Origin: a virus
Strand: one strand, 5' to 3'
DNA: 64,000 bases
IMG/VR virus record: IMGVR_UViG_3300011114_000911
Coordinates: 1-64,000 of that record
Shown here: piece after piece, positions 35,646 through 44,613 of the stretch
Position numbering within the stretch: position 1 is the stretch's first letter
Layout: the number at the start of each line of letters is the position of its first letter
Notes under the pieces: generated by a model
What the model was told of the DNA's origin: nothing
Database searches by the model: none
The model's input: the letters and a program-made list of their open reading frames with translations, nothing else
Program-made: the position numbers and the translations under genes

Positions 35646-36608
35646 ATGGATTTTAATGCTGATAATTTAATTATTGTGTGGTACCCTCGGTACTCTGGCG
35701 GCAAGTTTATTATGAATTGCCTAGCGTTAAGCAAGCACTGTGTTCCGCTAGATGTTGCTGCATGCAATTATCTATTAGAACATCCGGCTGATTATGACTA
35801 CAGATTAAAAAAAGTGTTAGAGACATTGCCAGCAAAAGATGCAATGACGGAATGGTTATCATATGAATGTGACACAGATGAATTTTATGGTTTTGCCAGC
35901 ATCCGCACAGGAAAAGATACAATTGCAGCTACGAATACCCAACGGGTATTCATAGACAGCCAACTTGTGGCATTTGACAAAATACACAATGCACACACTC
36001 AGCGGGTCATTGTTGATGTTGATAAGGCTAGTGATAGAGTGCAGCAAAGAATAAGCAAATTTGATAAGGCCAGTGATAAAGTACAGCAAAGAATAAGCAA
36101 ATTGATAGATAAAAACTTGGATTTTTTTGCTGAGAATCGTACTTCTTCTGGGTTGATGAACTATCTTTCTTATTGGCCAAATTCTAAAATAGTACGACTG
36201 ATTAATTTTGAAAAATTTCTTTCAATTGCATTTTTAAAAAAAACCACAAATAAAACAGTCCCAACCATGTCGTCTATATGTGGCAATGAGTGCAGAGAGA
36301 AATACAATTTCCTCAAAGGCGACGATTGGCCAGATTGGGAAATATTTGAAAAAAACCATTATAATATTGACAAAATTGCAAAATGTGTTACAATAAGTGA
36401 TGACATAATAAATGAGATAAAATTGTTCTATCCGTGGCACAAAATTTCTGCACCAATTTTTAATGTAGATGTTGATAACACATATTTTGATAAAGATAAA
36501 TTTTTAACACAGATGAAAGAATTGTATAGTTGGTTAGGATATGATGATTTTAATCAAACATTATTGTCAACATATTACACAGCATATATAAAATTACATA
36601 CAAATTAA
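35646..36608 (+). CDS. unknown protein, possibly P-loop/sulfotransferase-like
   Basis: 320 residues, AT-rich. The opening LIIVWYPRYSGGKFIMNCLALS resembles the PxxSGGKF start of sulfotransferase-like or kinase-like P-loop proteins, but no second motif confirms this. A 14-residue unit (DKASDxVQQRISK) is doubled near residues 126-153 by a 42-bp tandem repeat. C-terminus: FLTQMKELYSWLGYDD. It sits with the preceding glycosyltransferase-like gene between gp32 and uvsX, so a glycan-related role is a guess. Confidence 0.45.
   Translation: MDFNADNLIIVWYPRYSGGKFIMNCLALSKHCVPLDVAACNYLLEHPADYDYRLKKVLETLPAKDAMTEWLSYECDTDEFYGFASIRTGKDTIAATNTQRVFIDSQLVAFDKIHNAHTQRVIVDVDKASDRVQQRISKFDKASDKVQQRISKLIDKNLDFFAENRTSSGLMNYLSYWPNSKIVRLINFEKFLSIAFLKKTTNKTVPTMSSICGNECREKYNFLKGDDWPDWEIFEKNHYNIDKIAKCVTISDDIINEIKLFYPWHKISAPIFNVDVDNTYFDKDKFLTQMKELYSWLGYDDFNQTLLSTYYTAYIKLHTN
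36021..36104 (+). repeat. 42-bp tandem duplication inside coding sequence
   Basis: Units 36021-36062 and 36063-36104 differ at a handful of positions and stay in frame, doubling a helical DKASDxVQQRISK segment. Looks fairly recent. Confidence 0.85.
36564..36592 (+). promoter_or_regulatory. sigma70-like promoter for uvsX
   Basis: TTGTCA, 17 bp, TATAAA inside the end of the preceding gene. Predicted start is near 36599; ATG 36622 follows with AAGGA in the leader. Confidence 0.6.
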
Positions 36609-36621
36609 CTAAGGAAACACC

Positions 36622-37677
36622 ATGGCAAAACCATTTGACGTAAGCAAGTTCCGCAAGGAAATAACCAAAAGCATTGAAGGTCTTTCAATCGGCTTCAACG
36701 ATCCCACAGACTGGATCAGTACAGGCAACTATGCCTTAAATTATTTAATATCTGGTGACTTCAATCGAGGTATTCCTCTAGGCAAGGTCACTGTGTTTGC
36801 TGGTGAATCCGGCGCAGGCAAAAGTTATATCTGTTCAGGTAACATCATCAAGAACGCCCAAGCACAGGGTATCTATGTGGTGTTGATTGACAGCGAAAAT
36901 GCACTAGACGAAGACTGGCTCAAGGCACTGGGTGTGGATACCGGCCAAGACAAATTGCTCAAATTGAGCATGGCCATGATCGACGATGTGGCCAAAACAA
37001 TCAGCACATTCATGAGCGACTACAAGGCCTTACCCGATGGTGAGCGTCCCAAAGTGATGTTTGTGATTGACAGCCTGGGCATGTTGCTTACCCCCACTGA
37101 CGTGAATCAGTTTGATGCAGGCGAGATGAAAGGTGATCTGGGTCGTAAGCCCAAAGCACTTACCAGTCTTGTACGTAATTGTGTCAACATGTTTGGCAGT
37201 TACAATGTGGGCCTGGTGTGTACCAATCACACATACGCTTCGCAAGATATGTTTGACCCAGATGATAAAATCTCTGGTGGACAAGGATTCATCTACGCCA
37301 GTTCAATTGTTGTGGCCATGAAAAAACTCAAACTCAAAGAGGACGAGGATGGCAACAAGATCACAGACGTCATGGGCATCCGTGCTGCCTGTAAGGTTAT
37401 GAAAACACGTTACTCAAAACCCTTTGAAGGTGTACAGGTCAAGATTCCTTATGAAACAGGTATGAGTCCTTACAGCGGCATGGTAGATCTCATGGAAAAA
37501 CGCAGTCTGCTAAAGAAAGAAGGCAACAGCCTGGTGTTTGTGACCAGCGATGGTGAGATCATCAAGAAGTTCCGCAAGAAGTGGGAAGCCAACGAGGAAG
37601 GCTGTTTGGATCGTGCAATGAAAGACTTTGGAAATCATAAAGAAGAGGTAAGTACCATCGAGGAGACAGCAGAATGA
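36622..37677 (+). CDS. uvsX: UvsX, RecA-like recombinase
   Basis: 351 residues. Walker A GESGAGKS (about 61-68), YVVLIDSENAL, KVMFVIDSLGMLL (Walker B) and LVCTNHTYAS, then SGGQGFIYASSIVV, in the order of T4 UvsX. UvsX forms filaments on ssDNA for strand exchange and recombination-dependent replication, with gp32 and UvsY. ATGA overlap with the next small gene. Length is close to T4 UvsX (391). Confidence 0.95.
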   Translation: MAKPFDVSKFRKEITKSIEGLSIGFNDPTDWISTGNYALNYLISGDFNRGIPLGKVTVFAGESGAGKSYICSGNIIKNAQAQGIYVVLIDSENALDEDWLKALGVDTGQDKLLKLSMAMIDDVAKTISTFMSDYKALPDGERPKVMFVIDSLGMLLTPTDVNQFDAGEMKGDLGRKPKALTSLVRNCVNMFGSYNVGLVCTNHTYASQDMFDPDDKISGGQGFIYASSIVVAMKKLKLKEDEDGNKITDVMGIRAACKVMKTRYSKPFEGVQVKIPYETGMSPYSGMVDLMEKRSLLKKEGNSLVFVTSDGEIIKKFRKKWEANEEGCLDRAMKDFGNHKEEVSTIEETAE

Positions 37678-37940
37678 ATGAAGCAGTAGCAGTGGCCAGT
37701 GAGATCTGGAGCGAACTCAAACGTTACGTAAACACAGTGGATCGAGATGAAGCAGCCGAAACAGTGGTGGCCATCTTGATTGACAACGACTGTGATGTTG
37801 ATGATATCAAAGACACTTTCAAAGGTGAACCCGATATCAAACGTGCTCTCACAGTTTACCTTGACGACGACAAGGATTATGCAGAAGAGGACGAAGTTGA
37901 AGAAGAAGAGGATTATCACGAAGACGACTGGGAAAATTAA
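37674..37940 (+). CDS. small acidic protein between uvsX and uvsY
   Basis: 88 residues ending in a strongly acidic tail (EEDEVEEEEDYHEDD). Its helical N-terminus has no recognised motif. It is coupled to uvsX (ATGA) and to uvsY (TAATG), so it is co-translated with them and probably serves the recombination machinery; an acidic DNA-mimic or partner-binding tail is possible. Function unknown. Confidence 0.6.
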   Translation: MNEAVAVASEIWSELKRYVNTVDRDEAAETVVAILIDNDCDVDDIKDTFKGEPDIKRALTVYLDDDKDYAEEDEVEEEEDYHEDDWEN

Positions 37941-38392
37941 TGTGGTACAGTCGCGTAACAGCCAGCTTGACTGCTATTCCAGACTTTATCAGTCACTACG
38001 AGCGTGAGCTTGAGGATGCCAAGAAAGACTGCAAGATTGGCGGAGTAGTAGAAAAAAACATCACTGCGCTGCCGGGCATTACCGAACAACGGTTCAACCA
38101 GCTGCAAGAAATTGAAGCTGTGTTGAACTATCTCAACATACAACTACGTAAAATACGCAGGAAGCATTTTCAAAAGTATCTAGAAGGCTATGCCCGTGCC
38201 TTGACCAGTAGAGATGCAGAAAAGTATGTGGAAGGCGAAGATGAAGTGATTGATTACGAAACCATCATCAATGAAGTGGCATACCTACGCAATCGCTGGC
38301 TGGGCATCATGAAAGGCCTAGATACCAAGCAATGGCAGATGGGGCATGTGGTCCGTCTAAGAACTGCAGGCATGGAAGATATCCAGGTGTAA
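37940..38392 (+). CDS. uvsY: UvsY-like recombination mediator
   Basis: 150 residues, near the T4 UvsY size (137). Helical throughout: a middle stretch EAVLNYLNIQLRKIRRKHFQKY matches the basic helix of UvsY and the end (YLRNRWLGIMKGLDTKQWQMG, VVRLRTAGMEDI) matches the T4 C-terminal layout (YWGILLDFCSGALDAIKSRG, IKHIQDMRAF). UvsY helps load UvsX on gp32-coated ssDNA. Location after uvsX supports this. Confidence 0.72.
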   Translation: MWYSRVTASLTAIPDFISHYERELEDAKKDCKIGGVVEKNITALPGITEQRFNQLQEIEAVLNYLNIQLRKIRRKHFQKYLEGYARALTSRDAEKYVEGEDEVIDYETIINEVAYLRNRWLGIMKGLDTKQWQMGHVVRLRTAGMEDIQV

Positions 38393-38400
38393 TCTACGCC

Positions 38401-38408
38401 TATAAATA
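38401..38408 (+). promoter_or_regulatory. late promoter box, leaderless type
   Basis: Perfect TATAAATA ending 6 nt before the cupin ATG, i.e. with the ATG at the predicted +1. It begins the rightward glycan gene run 38414-41346. Confidence 0.75.
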
Positions 38409-38413
38409 TCTTC

Positions 38414-38752
38414 ATGAAAACTGAAAGAACCTGGGGATATTATCATGTGCTGCACGAAGTGGGCACACACACCAAAGTCAAAGAACTCACAGTCATGCCC
38501 AAAACATGTTTGAGCATGCAACGTCATGCCCAACGAGCAGAATTTTGGTTTGTGGCCGAGGGCGAAGCCACAGTATACACACTGGATTCCAGCACTGATC
38601 GAGACATCAAAGATCAATTGACAAAACATCAACACAGCTGGATTGGTCTAAACGAATGGCACCAACTGTGCAATGAGACTGACCAACCACTGCGATTGAT
38701 CGAAATACAGTACGGAGACAATTGTGTAGAAGAGGACATCACAAGATTATGA
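38414..38752 (+). CDS. mannose-6-phosphate isomerase-like cupin
   Basis: 112 residues, a single cupin of the type II phosphomannose isomerase group (PF01050 style): TWGYYHVL start, VKELTVMP, LSMQRHAQRAEFWFVAEG (His/Glu metal ligands), and LRLIEIQYGD...EEDITRL at the end. Such domains supply GDP-mannose precursors, often fused to a mannose guanylyltransferase. Here it stands alone as the first gene of a glycan cluster. Stop overlaps the next ATG (ATGA). Confidence 0.8.
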   Translation: MKTERTWGYYHVLHEVGTHTKVKELTVMPKTCLSMQRHAQRAEFWFVAEGEATVYTLDSSTDRDIKDQLTKHQHSWIGLNEWHQLCNETDQPLRLIEIQYGDNCVEEDITRL

Positions 38753-39435
38753 AACCAATTCCTATTTTTGTAGGATACGATCCTAGAGAAGCCATAGCTT
38801 ATCATACCTGTGTGAATTCAATCATACGCAACAGCAGTCGCCCAGTGGCCATTGTACCGGTGGCGCTGAATTTGTTCCGAGACTATGCTGAAACACACAC
38901 CGACGGGTCAAACCATTTTATCTACACAAGATTTCTAGTACCGTATTTGATGGAATATCAAGGCTGGGCAATCTTCATTGATGGCGACATGATTGTGCGT
39001 GGGGATATTGCTGAACTCTGGGATCTCAGACAGTACACCAAAGATGCCATGGTAGTCAAACACGACTACAAGACGCGAATGAAAGAAAAATATCTAGGCA
39101 GCCCAAACGAAGATTATCCACGCAAAAACTGGTCTAGTGTGATATTATGGAATTGCAATGCCATACGCAACAGACAGCTGAATCCTGAATTTGTACAAAA
39201 ATCAACAGGTGCTTTCTTGCATCGATTCTCTTGGATAGAGGACAGCCGACTGGGAGAGCTGCCTCCCGAATGGAACTGGTTGCCAGACGAATACGGTGCC
39301 AATCCCAATGCCAAACTGTTGCATTACACACTGGGCACACCATGCTTTGATGAATTCAAACATACTCCGATGAATGAACACTGGCATGCAGAACGTGCCC
39401 TCACAGAACATTGCCAGCAAAGGACAGATCAATAA
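38749..39435 (+). CDS. glycosyltransferase, GT8-like
   Basis: 228 residues. FVGYDPREAIAYHTC opening, IYTRFLVPYLM, WAIFIDGDMIV with DGD at 78-80, NWSSVILWNC and LLHYTLGTPCF; the last His is typical of the retaining GT8 group. It transfers a sugar from a nucleotide donor; donor and acceptor are unknown. Coupled to the cupin and the next gene by ATGA and TAATG overlaps. Confidence 0.78.
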   Translation: MKPIPIFVGYDPREAIAYHTCVNSIIRNSSRPVAIVPVALNLFRDYAETHTDGSNHFIYTRFLVPYLMEYQGWAIFIDGDMIVRGDIAELWDLRQYTKDAMVVKHDYKTRMKEKYLGSPNEDYPRKNWSSVILWNCNAIRNRQLNPEFVQKSTGAFLHRFSWIEDSRLGELPPEWNWLPDEYGANPNAKLLHYTLGTPCFDEFKHTPMNEHWHAERALTEHCQQRTDQ

Positions 39436-40406
39436 TGGATCAAGAAGAATTGGAATCACTGCCGCTGCCAGACGCCCATGCATTAGACATGGTTGTTCCA
39501 GAAATAAGAAAACTGTTTGATGACATATTGAAATATCGTGTGGATCCTGCAGGATTGTATTACGGAGTAACACAGCAAAGTCTCATGCAGCAAATTGCAG
39601 AATTGCCAGTTGATCGCATAGTGGCGTTGGACAGCGAGTACAGATATGAAAGGAAAGGTCATATGTATGATCCCACATTACAAAGTTTTGTTCAGGGCGC
39701 TGGCGGCCAAATCAGCACCTGGGCAAAAGAAGAAAATACACAGACACCTGTAGTGCTGCGCGGAATAACCAAACGCAAACAAATGGACACTTGCCGTGCC
39801 AATGGCAGAGATTTTTATTACATCGACACTGGTTATTTTGGCAACGGAAAAAAGAAAAACTATCATCGCATCACACGCAACGATGTGCAGAACTTTGGCC
39901 CTGTGAGAGAACGACCGTCAGACCGACTGGATCGAACTGGTATCAGTTTGAAAAAAGTACGTGCCGAAGGCAGTAAAATACTACTGGCGCCGCCTAGCCA
40001 AAAACTATTAAATTTGTATGATATTGATTTGGAAACTTGGCTCAATCAAACACTAGCAGAAATTAGTGCTCATACTGATCGCGAAGTGGTTATTCGTCGC
40101 AAGCAAGGACGTAGCACTCGTATAAACGATGATACCATAGAGATGGCCTTGAGTCAAGACGTGTACTGCCTGATCACCTACAGCAGTATTGCAGCAGGCG
40201 AAGCCATCTTGTTTGGCAAACCTGCAATCACACTAGGACCTAATGCAGCAGCAGCAGTTTGCAGTACCAGTATTGCTGAAATAGAAACAATCAAACGTCC
40301 CAGTCTCGACGAGATCTCTGCTTGGGCAAGACACCTGGCCTACTGTCAGTTTACTGAAGCGGAAATGCGTGACGGTACTGCTTGGAGAATACTCAACGAT
40401 GGTTGA
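39435..40406 (+). CDS. GT-B-like capsule-type protein, paralogue 1
   Basis: 323 residues. One of four related proteins here. C-terminal half: HTDREVVIRRKQG, then YCLITYSSIAAGEAILFGKPAIT (the N/YSxxxxEAIxxGxP loop of KpsC/KpsS-type capsule transferases) and WARHLAYCQFTEAEM...GTAWRIL. The last block and DRLDR match the paralogue at 43801. This suggests a nucleotide-sugar-dependent transferase, by inference only. TAATG start. Confidence 0.5.
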   Translation: MDQEELESLPLPDAHALDMVVPEIRKLFDDILKYRVDPAGLYYGVTQQSLMQQIAELPVDRIVALDSEYRYERKGHMYDPTLQSFVQGAGGQISTWAKEENTQTPVVLRGITKRKQMDTCRANGRDFYYIDTGYFGNGKKKNYHRITRNDVQNFGPVRERPSDRLDRTGISLKKVRAEGSKILLAPPSQKLLNLYDIDLETWLNQTLAEISAHTDREVVIRRKQGRSTRINDDTIEMALSQDVYCLITYSSIAAGEAILFGKPAITLGPNAAAAVCSTSIAEIETIKRPSLDEISAWARHLAYCQFTEAEMRDGTAWRILNDG

Positions 40407-41346
40407 TGTAGTAGTTTACGTTTCCAGTGTGGCCAACTTTCAAAAGCACACAAGAAAAACACAATGTCTTGAGAGCTTTGCAGCTGGTGTGACCAACAGC
40501 GGGCATACAGTTCTATTAGAAACTGCTCACAGGTACACCCCCAGTCGCCTGGCAGTGATGTTGGGCTGGGCCACTACCAACACTGGTGGTGCCAACATAG
40601 CACTACGTAAAGAAATCATAGCTCAACAACGACGTCAGAACAATCATACCATGTGCATTGATGCCAGTTGTTGGAAATATCTAGACAATGCCAGCAGTTA
40701 CTTGCGTTACAGTTTGGATGGGCCGTTCTATGATCGAGCCGAATACGCCAATCACAACAGCGACAGCACTAAATGGCAAGAGATCAGTCAAGCACTGAGA
40801 ATCTCACTAGCACCTCTACAAAACAATCCTGGCGGCCACATATTGATCTGTATGCAACGTGATGGAGGGTTTGCTATGAAAGCCCTAGATCCATTGGTGT
40901 GGCTACAACAAAAAATTGATGAAATAAGAAAATACACAGACCGTACTATCTTGGTACGCCCGCATCCGGGTGCTTACAAACCTACAGATTTTTTACAGTT
41001 TAGAACCAAACACTATCAAACTCGTTTGGGTGTGCAGGTGCTAGAGCCATTGGCTGCCAAACTTACTGACAATCTTCTGAGAGCACATGCTGCGGTATTT
41101 TTCAACAGCAGTGCCAGTGTGGCAGCGGCCTGTGCTGGAATACCTATTTTTGTGGATGATATCAGCTGTGTGAGTTGGGCAGTGGCCAACAAGGACATGG
41201 CCAAGATTGAATCACCTGAACAGTTTGATCGGCAACAATGGATCTATGATCTGGCAGCGGCACACTGGAGCGATGAAGATGCTAGAAAAGGCCGCATCTA
41301 TCAAAAGTTCTTGCCTTATTTGACTCGCAGCACAGTTACGTCGTAG
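40399..41346 (+). CDS. GT-B-like capsule-type protein, paralogue 2
   Basis: 315 residues. YVSSVANFQKHTRKT at the start, HILICMQRDGGF, YTDRTILVRPHPGAY, AAVFFNSSASVAAACAGIPIF and DMAKIESPEQFDRQQWIYDLA. The RPHP strand and the NSxxxxxAxxAGxP loop are those of capsule/Kdo-type transferases. Start ATG 40399 overlaps the previous gene by 8 nt. The 3' end overlaps the convergent methyltransferase by 31 nt. Confidence 0.5.
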   Translation: MVDVVVYVSSVANFQKHTRKTQCLESFAAGVTNSGHTVLLETAHRYTPSRLAVMLGWATTNTGGANIALRKEIIAQQRRQNNHTMCIDASCWKYLDNASSYLRYSLDGPFYDRAEYANHNSDSTKWQEISQALRISLAPLQNNPGGHILICMQRDGGFAMKALDPLVWLQQKIDEIRKYTDRTILVRPHPGAYKPTDFLQFRTKHYQTRLGVQVLEPLAAKLTDNLLRAHAAVFFNSSASVAAACAGIPIFVDDISCVSWAVANKDMAKIESPEQFDRQQWIYDLAAAHWSDEDARKGRIYQKFLPYLTRSTVTS

Positions 41347-41876
41347 TTGCAACCTTTGACATGTGGCCATTTGTAACTTTTGTCAAACACGCTGATATCT
41401 TCATGCACAATTTCAATGGACATGTTTTTCAACAGCTTTTCTCGCCACCACGCAGGTTGTTCCACTATGAGATGAGCATTGCGCCCATCTAATAACACCT
41501 TTTTGGCTGGGTAACATGCAATACGGAACCAGCCCACACGCTGCATCTTTTGACCAATCAACTGCAATGTTTGATCCAGATGCTCGGGCTCGATATGCTC
41601 AAATACATCCGCGCTGACCACAGCATCAAATGACTCTGCTGGTATTTCACTGTGTGTAGCTGATCCTGGATCATATCCATCCACTGTTGTACCCGGGTAT
41701 GCCTCGGCAATACTCCGAATTAGTTCTCCATGCCCACATCCAAAATCCAATACGCTTGTGGGTTGATATTGTTTAAGGAACGGAGTTATGGTGGATAGTA
41801 TTTTGCTACCTCTTCTGAATCTGCCTTGACCATGCATGGTAGCTAATTGATCTTTGTAGTCTTGATTGATTATCAT
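41316..41876 (-). CDS. SAM-dependent methyltransferase 1
   Basis: 186 residues, class I methyltransferase fold: VLDFGCGHGE (43-51) binds SAM, DGYDPG is the acidic strand end, FDAVVSADVFEHIEP motif follows. Probably modifies a sugar or small metabolite, given neighbours. Last gene of a six-gene leftward operon; ATGA-type overlap with the gene in front. Confidence 0.78.
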   Translation of the reverse strand: MIINQDYKDQLATMHGQGRFRRGSKILSTITPFLKQYQPTSVLDFGCGHGELIRSIAEAYPGTTVDGYDPGSATHSEIPAESFDAVVSADVFEHIEPEHLDQTLQLIGQKMQRVGWFRIACYPAKKVLLDGRNAHLIVEQPAWWREKLLKNMSIEIVHEDISVFDKSYKWPHVKGCNYDVTVLRVK

Positions 41877-42544
41877 CTGTGATTGACCTCTATATACTTA
41901 TATTTGCCTTCAAACTCTGAAGGAACGTCTTGCCATTGTCCCGACAATTGATCATCTGCCCATTCTGCATAGTAAGGGCGATCCTTCCACCACCAGAACA
42001 AATCACTGCCGGACCAGTTGTTGTAGTAGCTGCGGAAGAATTCTCTTGTGCGCGGCAAGCGGAAATACTCGGGATCATACATGGTTTTTTTGCTTTTGGC
42101 CTCACGTTGAAAGTTTATTCCGATGAAACAAAATTTAGCTGAATGCTGTTGCAATAGATCCCGCACCCATGGCATGTCATCGTCGGGTATGCTGTTGAGC
42201 ACTTGTGTGCAGATTACACCATCAAATTTGATTTTGGGATCAGGCAATTGATTGTGTTCAGGTACACATGGATCATAGGGATATACTGTAACGCCAAGAT
42301 ATTCGTCAAATGTTTTCCATTGGTCCAACGGAATTGGATCACCGGGCAGTTGGCCATATGGTAATTTTTCCTGATATTGTAGTCCTTTGCCGCAACCGTA
42401 ATCCAATATAGTTTTGGCTTTGTAACGATCTACCAAGTGCTTAATTTTTTTTTGATATTTGACCACATCGTATCCAGCCCAGTTCTTGTTGTTCCGTTGG
42501 AACTCAGTACCTAGTCTGACAGATTCTTCGTAGTATGGACTCAT
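41873..42544 (-). CDS. SAM-dependent methyltransferase 2
   Basis: 223 residues. TILDYGCGKGLQY (45-57) as SAM loop, YDPCVPE, KFDGVICTQVLNSIPD. The rest is Tyr/Trp-rich (YYNNWSGSDLFWWWKDRP), suggesting binding of a sugar. Overlaps both neighbours by 4 nt in the leftward operon. Confidence 0.75.
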   Translation of the reverse strand: MSPYYEESVRLGTEFQRNNKNWAGYDVVKYQKKIKHLVDRYKAKTILDYGCGKGLQYQEKLPYGQLPGDPIPLDQWKTFDEYLGVTVYPYDPCVPEHNQLPDPKIKFDGVICTQVLNSIPDDDMPWVRDLLQQHSAKFCFIGINFQREAKSKKTMYDPEYFRLPRTREFFRSYYNNWSGSDLFWWWKDRPYYAEWADDQLSGQWQDVPSEFEGKYKYIEVNHR

Positions 42545-43167
42545 AACAATCTTATCTCCACAGTTGCTCTTTTCTTGCCACCCGCGTTGGATATCACATT
42601 GACAATTTCAAATCCATCCACGCCGACAAAATTGGTTTCAGAGCCTTTGCATCGTATGTCCAACACAATCCTAGTGTTGGCATGTGAATGTTTTCGCATC
42701 AACTCCTTGTAAGTATTTACTGGATAATGATGTCCGCAGCTGAGCCAACTGGTTATGACATCAAACTTTACGTCATTGGGTATAGAAATATTGTTGGCAT
42801 CAACCAGGCGATAATTCTTTGTGCCTAGATCTTTTAGTTTTGCATCCAAGAACTCAAAAGTGTGATAGAACTTTAATTCACTGCTGGTGGTGTTCCAGTT
42901 GCCATAGCTGGCCGACTCTGGCTTGGTAGCGTTGGTACTGGCATCTCCATCTAATAGCCAAAGTTCTGTGCCGTACTTTTGATTGAACCATCTGCTGTCA
43001 TATGCAAATCCGCAGCCTATGTCCAACAATCTACCAACAGGTTGATTCAAGTATGCATCAACGATTTCAAAACTAGCACGGCGTTTGGTCACATAGCGAT
43101 CATGAGACCATTTGCGATCCCAGGCTGCAGAATCCGCAGCACCTTTGTCAGGATTTTCTATTTCCAT
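42541..43167 (-). CDS. SAM-dependent methyltransferase-like protein 3
   Basis: 208 residues. RLLDIGCGFAYDSRWF (46-61) is the SAM loop, LWLLDGDA the acidic strand, FDVITSWLSCGHHY follows. Third methyltransferase of the operon. Overlaps FkbM by 10 nt and methyltransferase 2 by 4 nt. Confidence 0.72.
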   Translation of the reverse strand: MEIENPDKGAADSAAWDRKWSHDRYVTKRRASFEIVDAYLNQPVGRLLDIGCGFAYDSRWFNQKYGTELWLLDGDASTNATKPESASYGNWNTTSSELKFYHTFEFLDAKLKDLGTKNYRLVDANNISIPNDVKFDVITSWLSCGHHYPVNTYKELMRKHSHANTRIVLDIRCKGSETNFVGVDGFEIVNVISNAGGKKRATVEIRLL

Positions 43168-43808
43168 CCCATGATCCAGTCGTCTTTGACTTGATCCAAT
43201 TTGGTCATACCAAACGATTCCAGCAATTCAATAGCTGCAAATTGTCCATAGTCTTTGCTGTACATGTCGTGCGGTTTTTGTTCTACCACAATCACTGGAC
43301 GGCATCGCTTGATGGTTTGTTCAGCACCTTGTATCACACGATATTCAAAACCTTCGCAATCCATTTTGATATAATCAACATTGTCTATGCCTAGATTGTC
43401 TAGTTTGACCACTGTGGTATCACCTGAGCCAATGCTGGTTGGATCTATGTGTGTATGCCCAGTATTGCCTTCAGTTATGGTCATTTGTGCTTTGGTATCT
43501 TGATCGCCCAGAGCCATGGGGCTGATAAAAAAGTTAGGCCCGTTTACGTTTTTTTCTAGACATTCTCTAAATATTCCCACTGGTTCAAATGCAATAACTT
43601 TGTCAAATTTCTTAACAAGATCTCTGCTCCACAATCCCACATTGGCACCCACATCTAAGGCCACATTGAATTTTTTAACATGTGTCAAGCTGCGTAAACG
43701 CACTGGTTGCTGATATTCTGCTGGTCCACCTTTGCTGATATTCTTTTTCAGCATCTTGGGAAAATGATCTTCGGCGTCCGGGAACCACCATCCTAATTCT
43801 TCATACAT
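43158..43808 (-). CDS. FkbM-family methyltransferase
   Basis: 216 residues. VALDVGANVGLWSRDL (49-64), KVIAFEPVG, VKLDNLGIDNVDYIKMDCEGFEY and VVEQKP are the FkbM hallmarks. FkbM enzymes O-methylate hydroxyls, often on sugars. Overlaps paralogue 3 by 8 nt and methyltransferase 3 by 10 nt, consistent with one translationally coupled glycan operon. Confidence 0.88.
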   Translation of the reverse strand: MYEELGWWFPDAEDHFPKMLKKNISKGGPAEYQQPVRLRSLTHVKKFNVALDVGANVGLWSRDLVKKFDKVIAFEPVGIFRECLEKNVNGPNFFISPMALGDQDTKAQMTITEGNTGHTHIDPTSIGSGDTTVVKLDNLGIDNVDYIKMDCEGFEYRVIQGAEQTIKRCRPVIVVEQKPHDMYSKDYGQFAAIELLESFGMTKLDQVKDDWIMGWK

Positions 43809-44613
43809 GTAGCATCTCCTGTGTTTGTTTCAGTATGCGATATGCCATACCATTTTTAAATTCATCTATATGGAATTGCCCATATGCAAGATGGCAAAGC
43901 CAAGCATGGCGTTGATCATCTGTAGGAAACCACGGCTCTTCAATTTTGGAAAGATCGTGATTGCTCATTGGGTTGGCAGCATTGCAAGGTGCTGTGGTAA
44001 ACACTGGCACGCCTGCTAAGATAGCTTCTGTGGCCGCTGTGCTGTTGAATGTGACCACAGCATGCACGTCGGCCAACCAATCTTCTGCACGTTGAGTTTT
44101 GCGATCCATTCTGCTGGCCGGCCGCTCTCGAATCTTTACTGGTCGGTCAGTGTACATTTGCAGTTCATTCTTGACGTTGGTCAACCAGTCATCCAATTCA
44201 AACCCGTAAAACGCACAAGGTTTGTGGTCAGGTGCCACAATCAATATGTTGCGACTGTGTTGATGATATGGTCGCATGTACAGTTCCAATCGTTGCAATC
44301 TATCAGCTGGCCGCGGTATGATCTGATCATGTTGTAGGTCATTGGGCACTATGCGATGCCAGTGCTTCCATCCGTATGGGTTTTTGATGCTGGGGCGATT
44401 GCCCAGATAACCTGAATCCATGTACCAAAAAAATCGCTTGTCTTGCCAGCAGCGTTTGATTATCTTGTGTTTCATGATACCACGCAACACCAGCGGCTCA
44501 GTACTATCTTCGTAGTTCCAAGTTTCCAGCGGGGTAGGTTCCATGCCTGCGCCACGAGCAAACATATCAATGTACTCATCTTCGCCATTTTTACTTAGAC
44601 AGATCCAGTTCAT
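43801..44613 (-). CDS. GT-B-like capsule-type protein, paralogue 3
   Basis: 270 residues. FFWYMDSGYLGN, HRIVPNDLQHDQIIPRPADRLQRL, NILIVAPDHK, YTDRPVKIRERP, AVVTFNSTAATEAILAGVPVFT, WLCHLAYGQFHIDEF...GMAYRIL. The blocks around YIDTGYFGN, HRITRNDVQ and the C-terminus align with paralogue 1 (39435), confirming kinship. Likely a sugar transferase; specificity unknown. Confidence 0.52.
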   Translation of the reverse strand: MNWICLSKNGEDEYIDMFARGAGMEPTPLETWNYEDSTEPLVLRGIMKHKIIKRCWQDKRFFWYMDSGYLGNRPSIKNPYGWKHWHRIVPNDLQHDQIIPRPADRLQRLELYMRPYHQHSRNILIVAPDHKPCAFYGFELDDWLTNVKNELQMYTDRPVKIRERPASRMDRKTQRAEDWLADVHAVVTFNSTAATEAILAGVPVFTTAPCNAANPMSNHDLSKIEEPWFPTDDQRHAWLCHLAYGQFHIDEFKNGMAYRILKQTQEMLHV

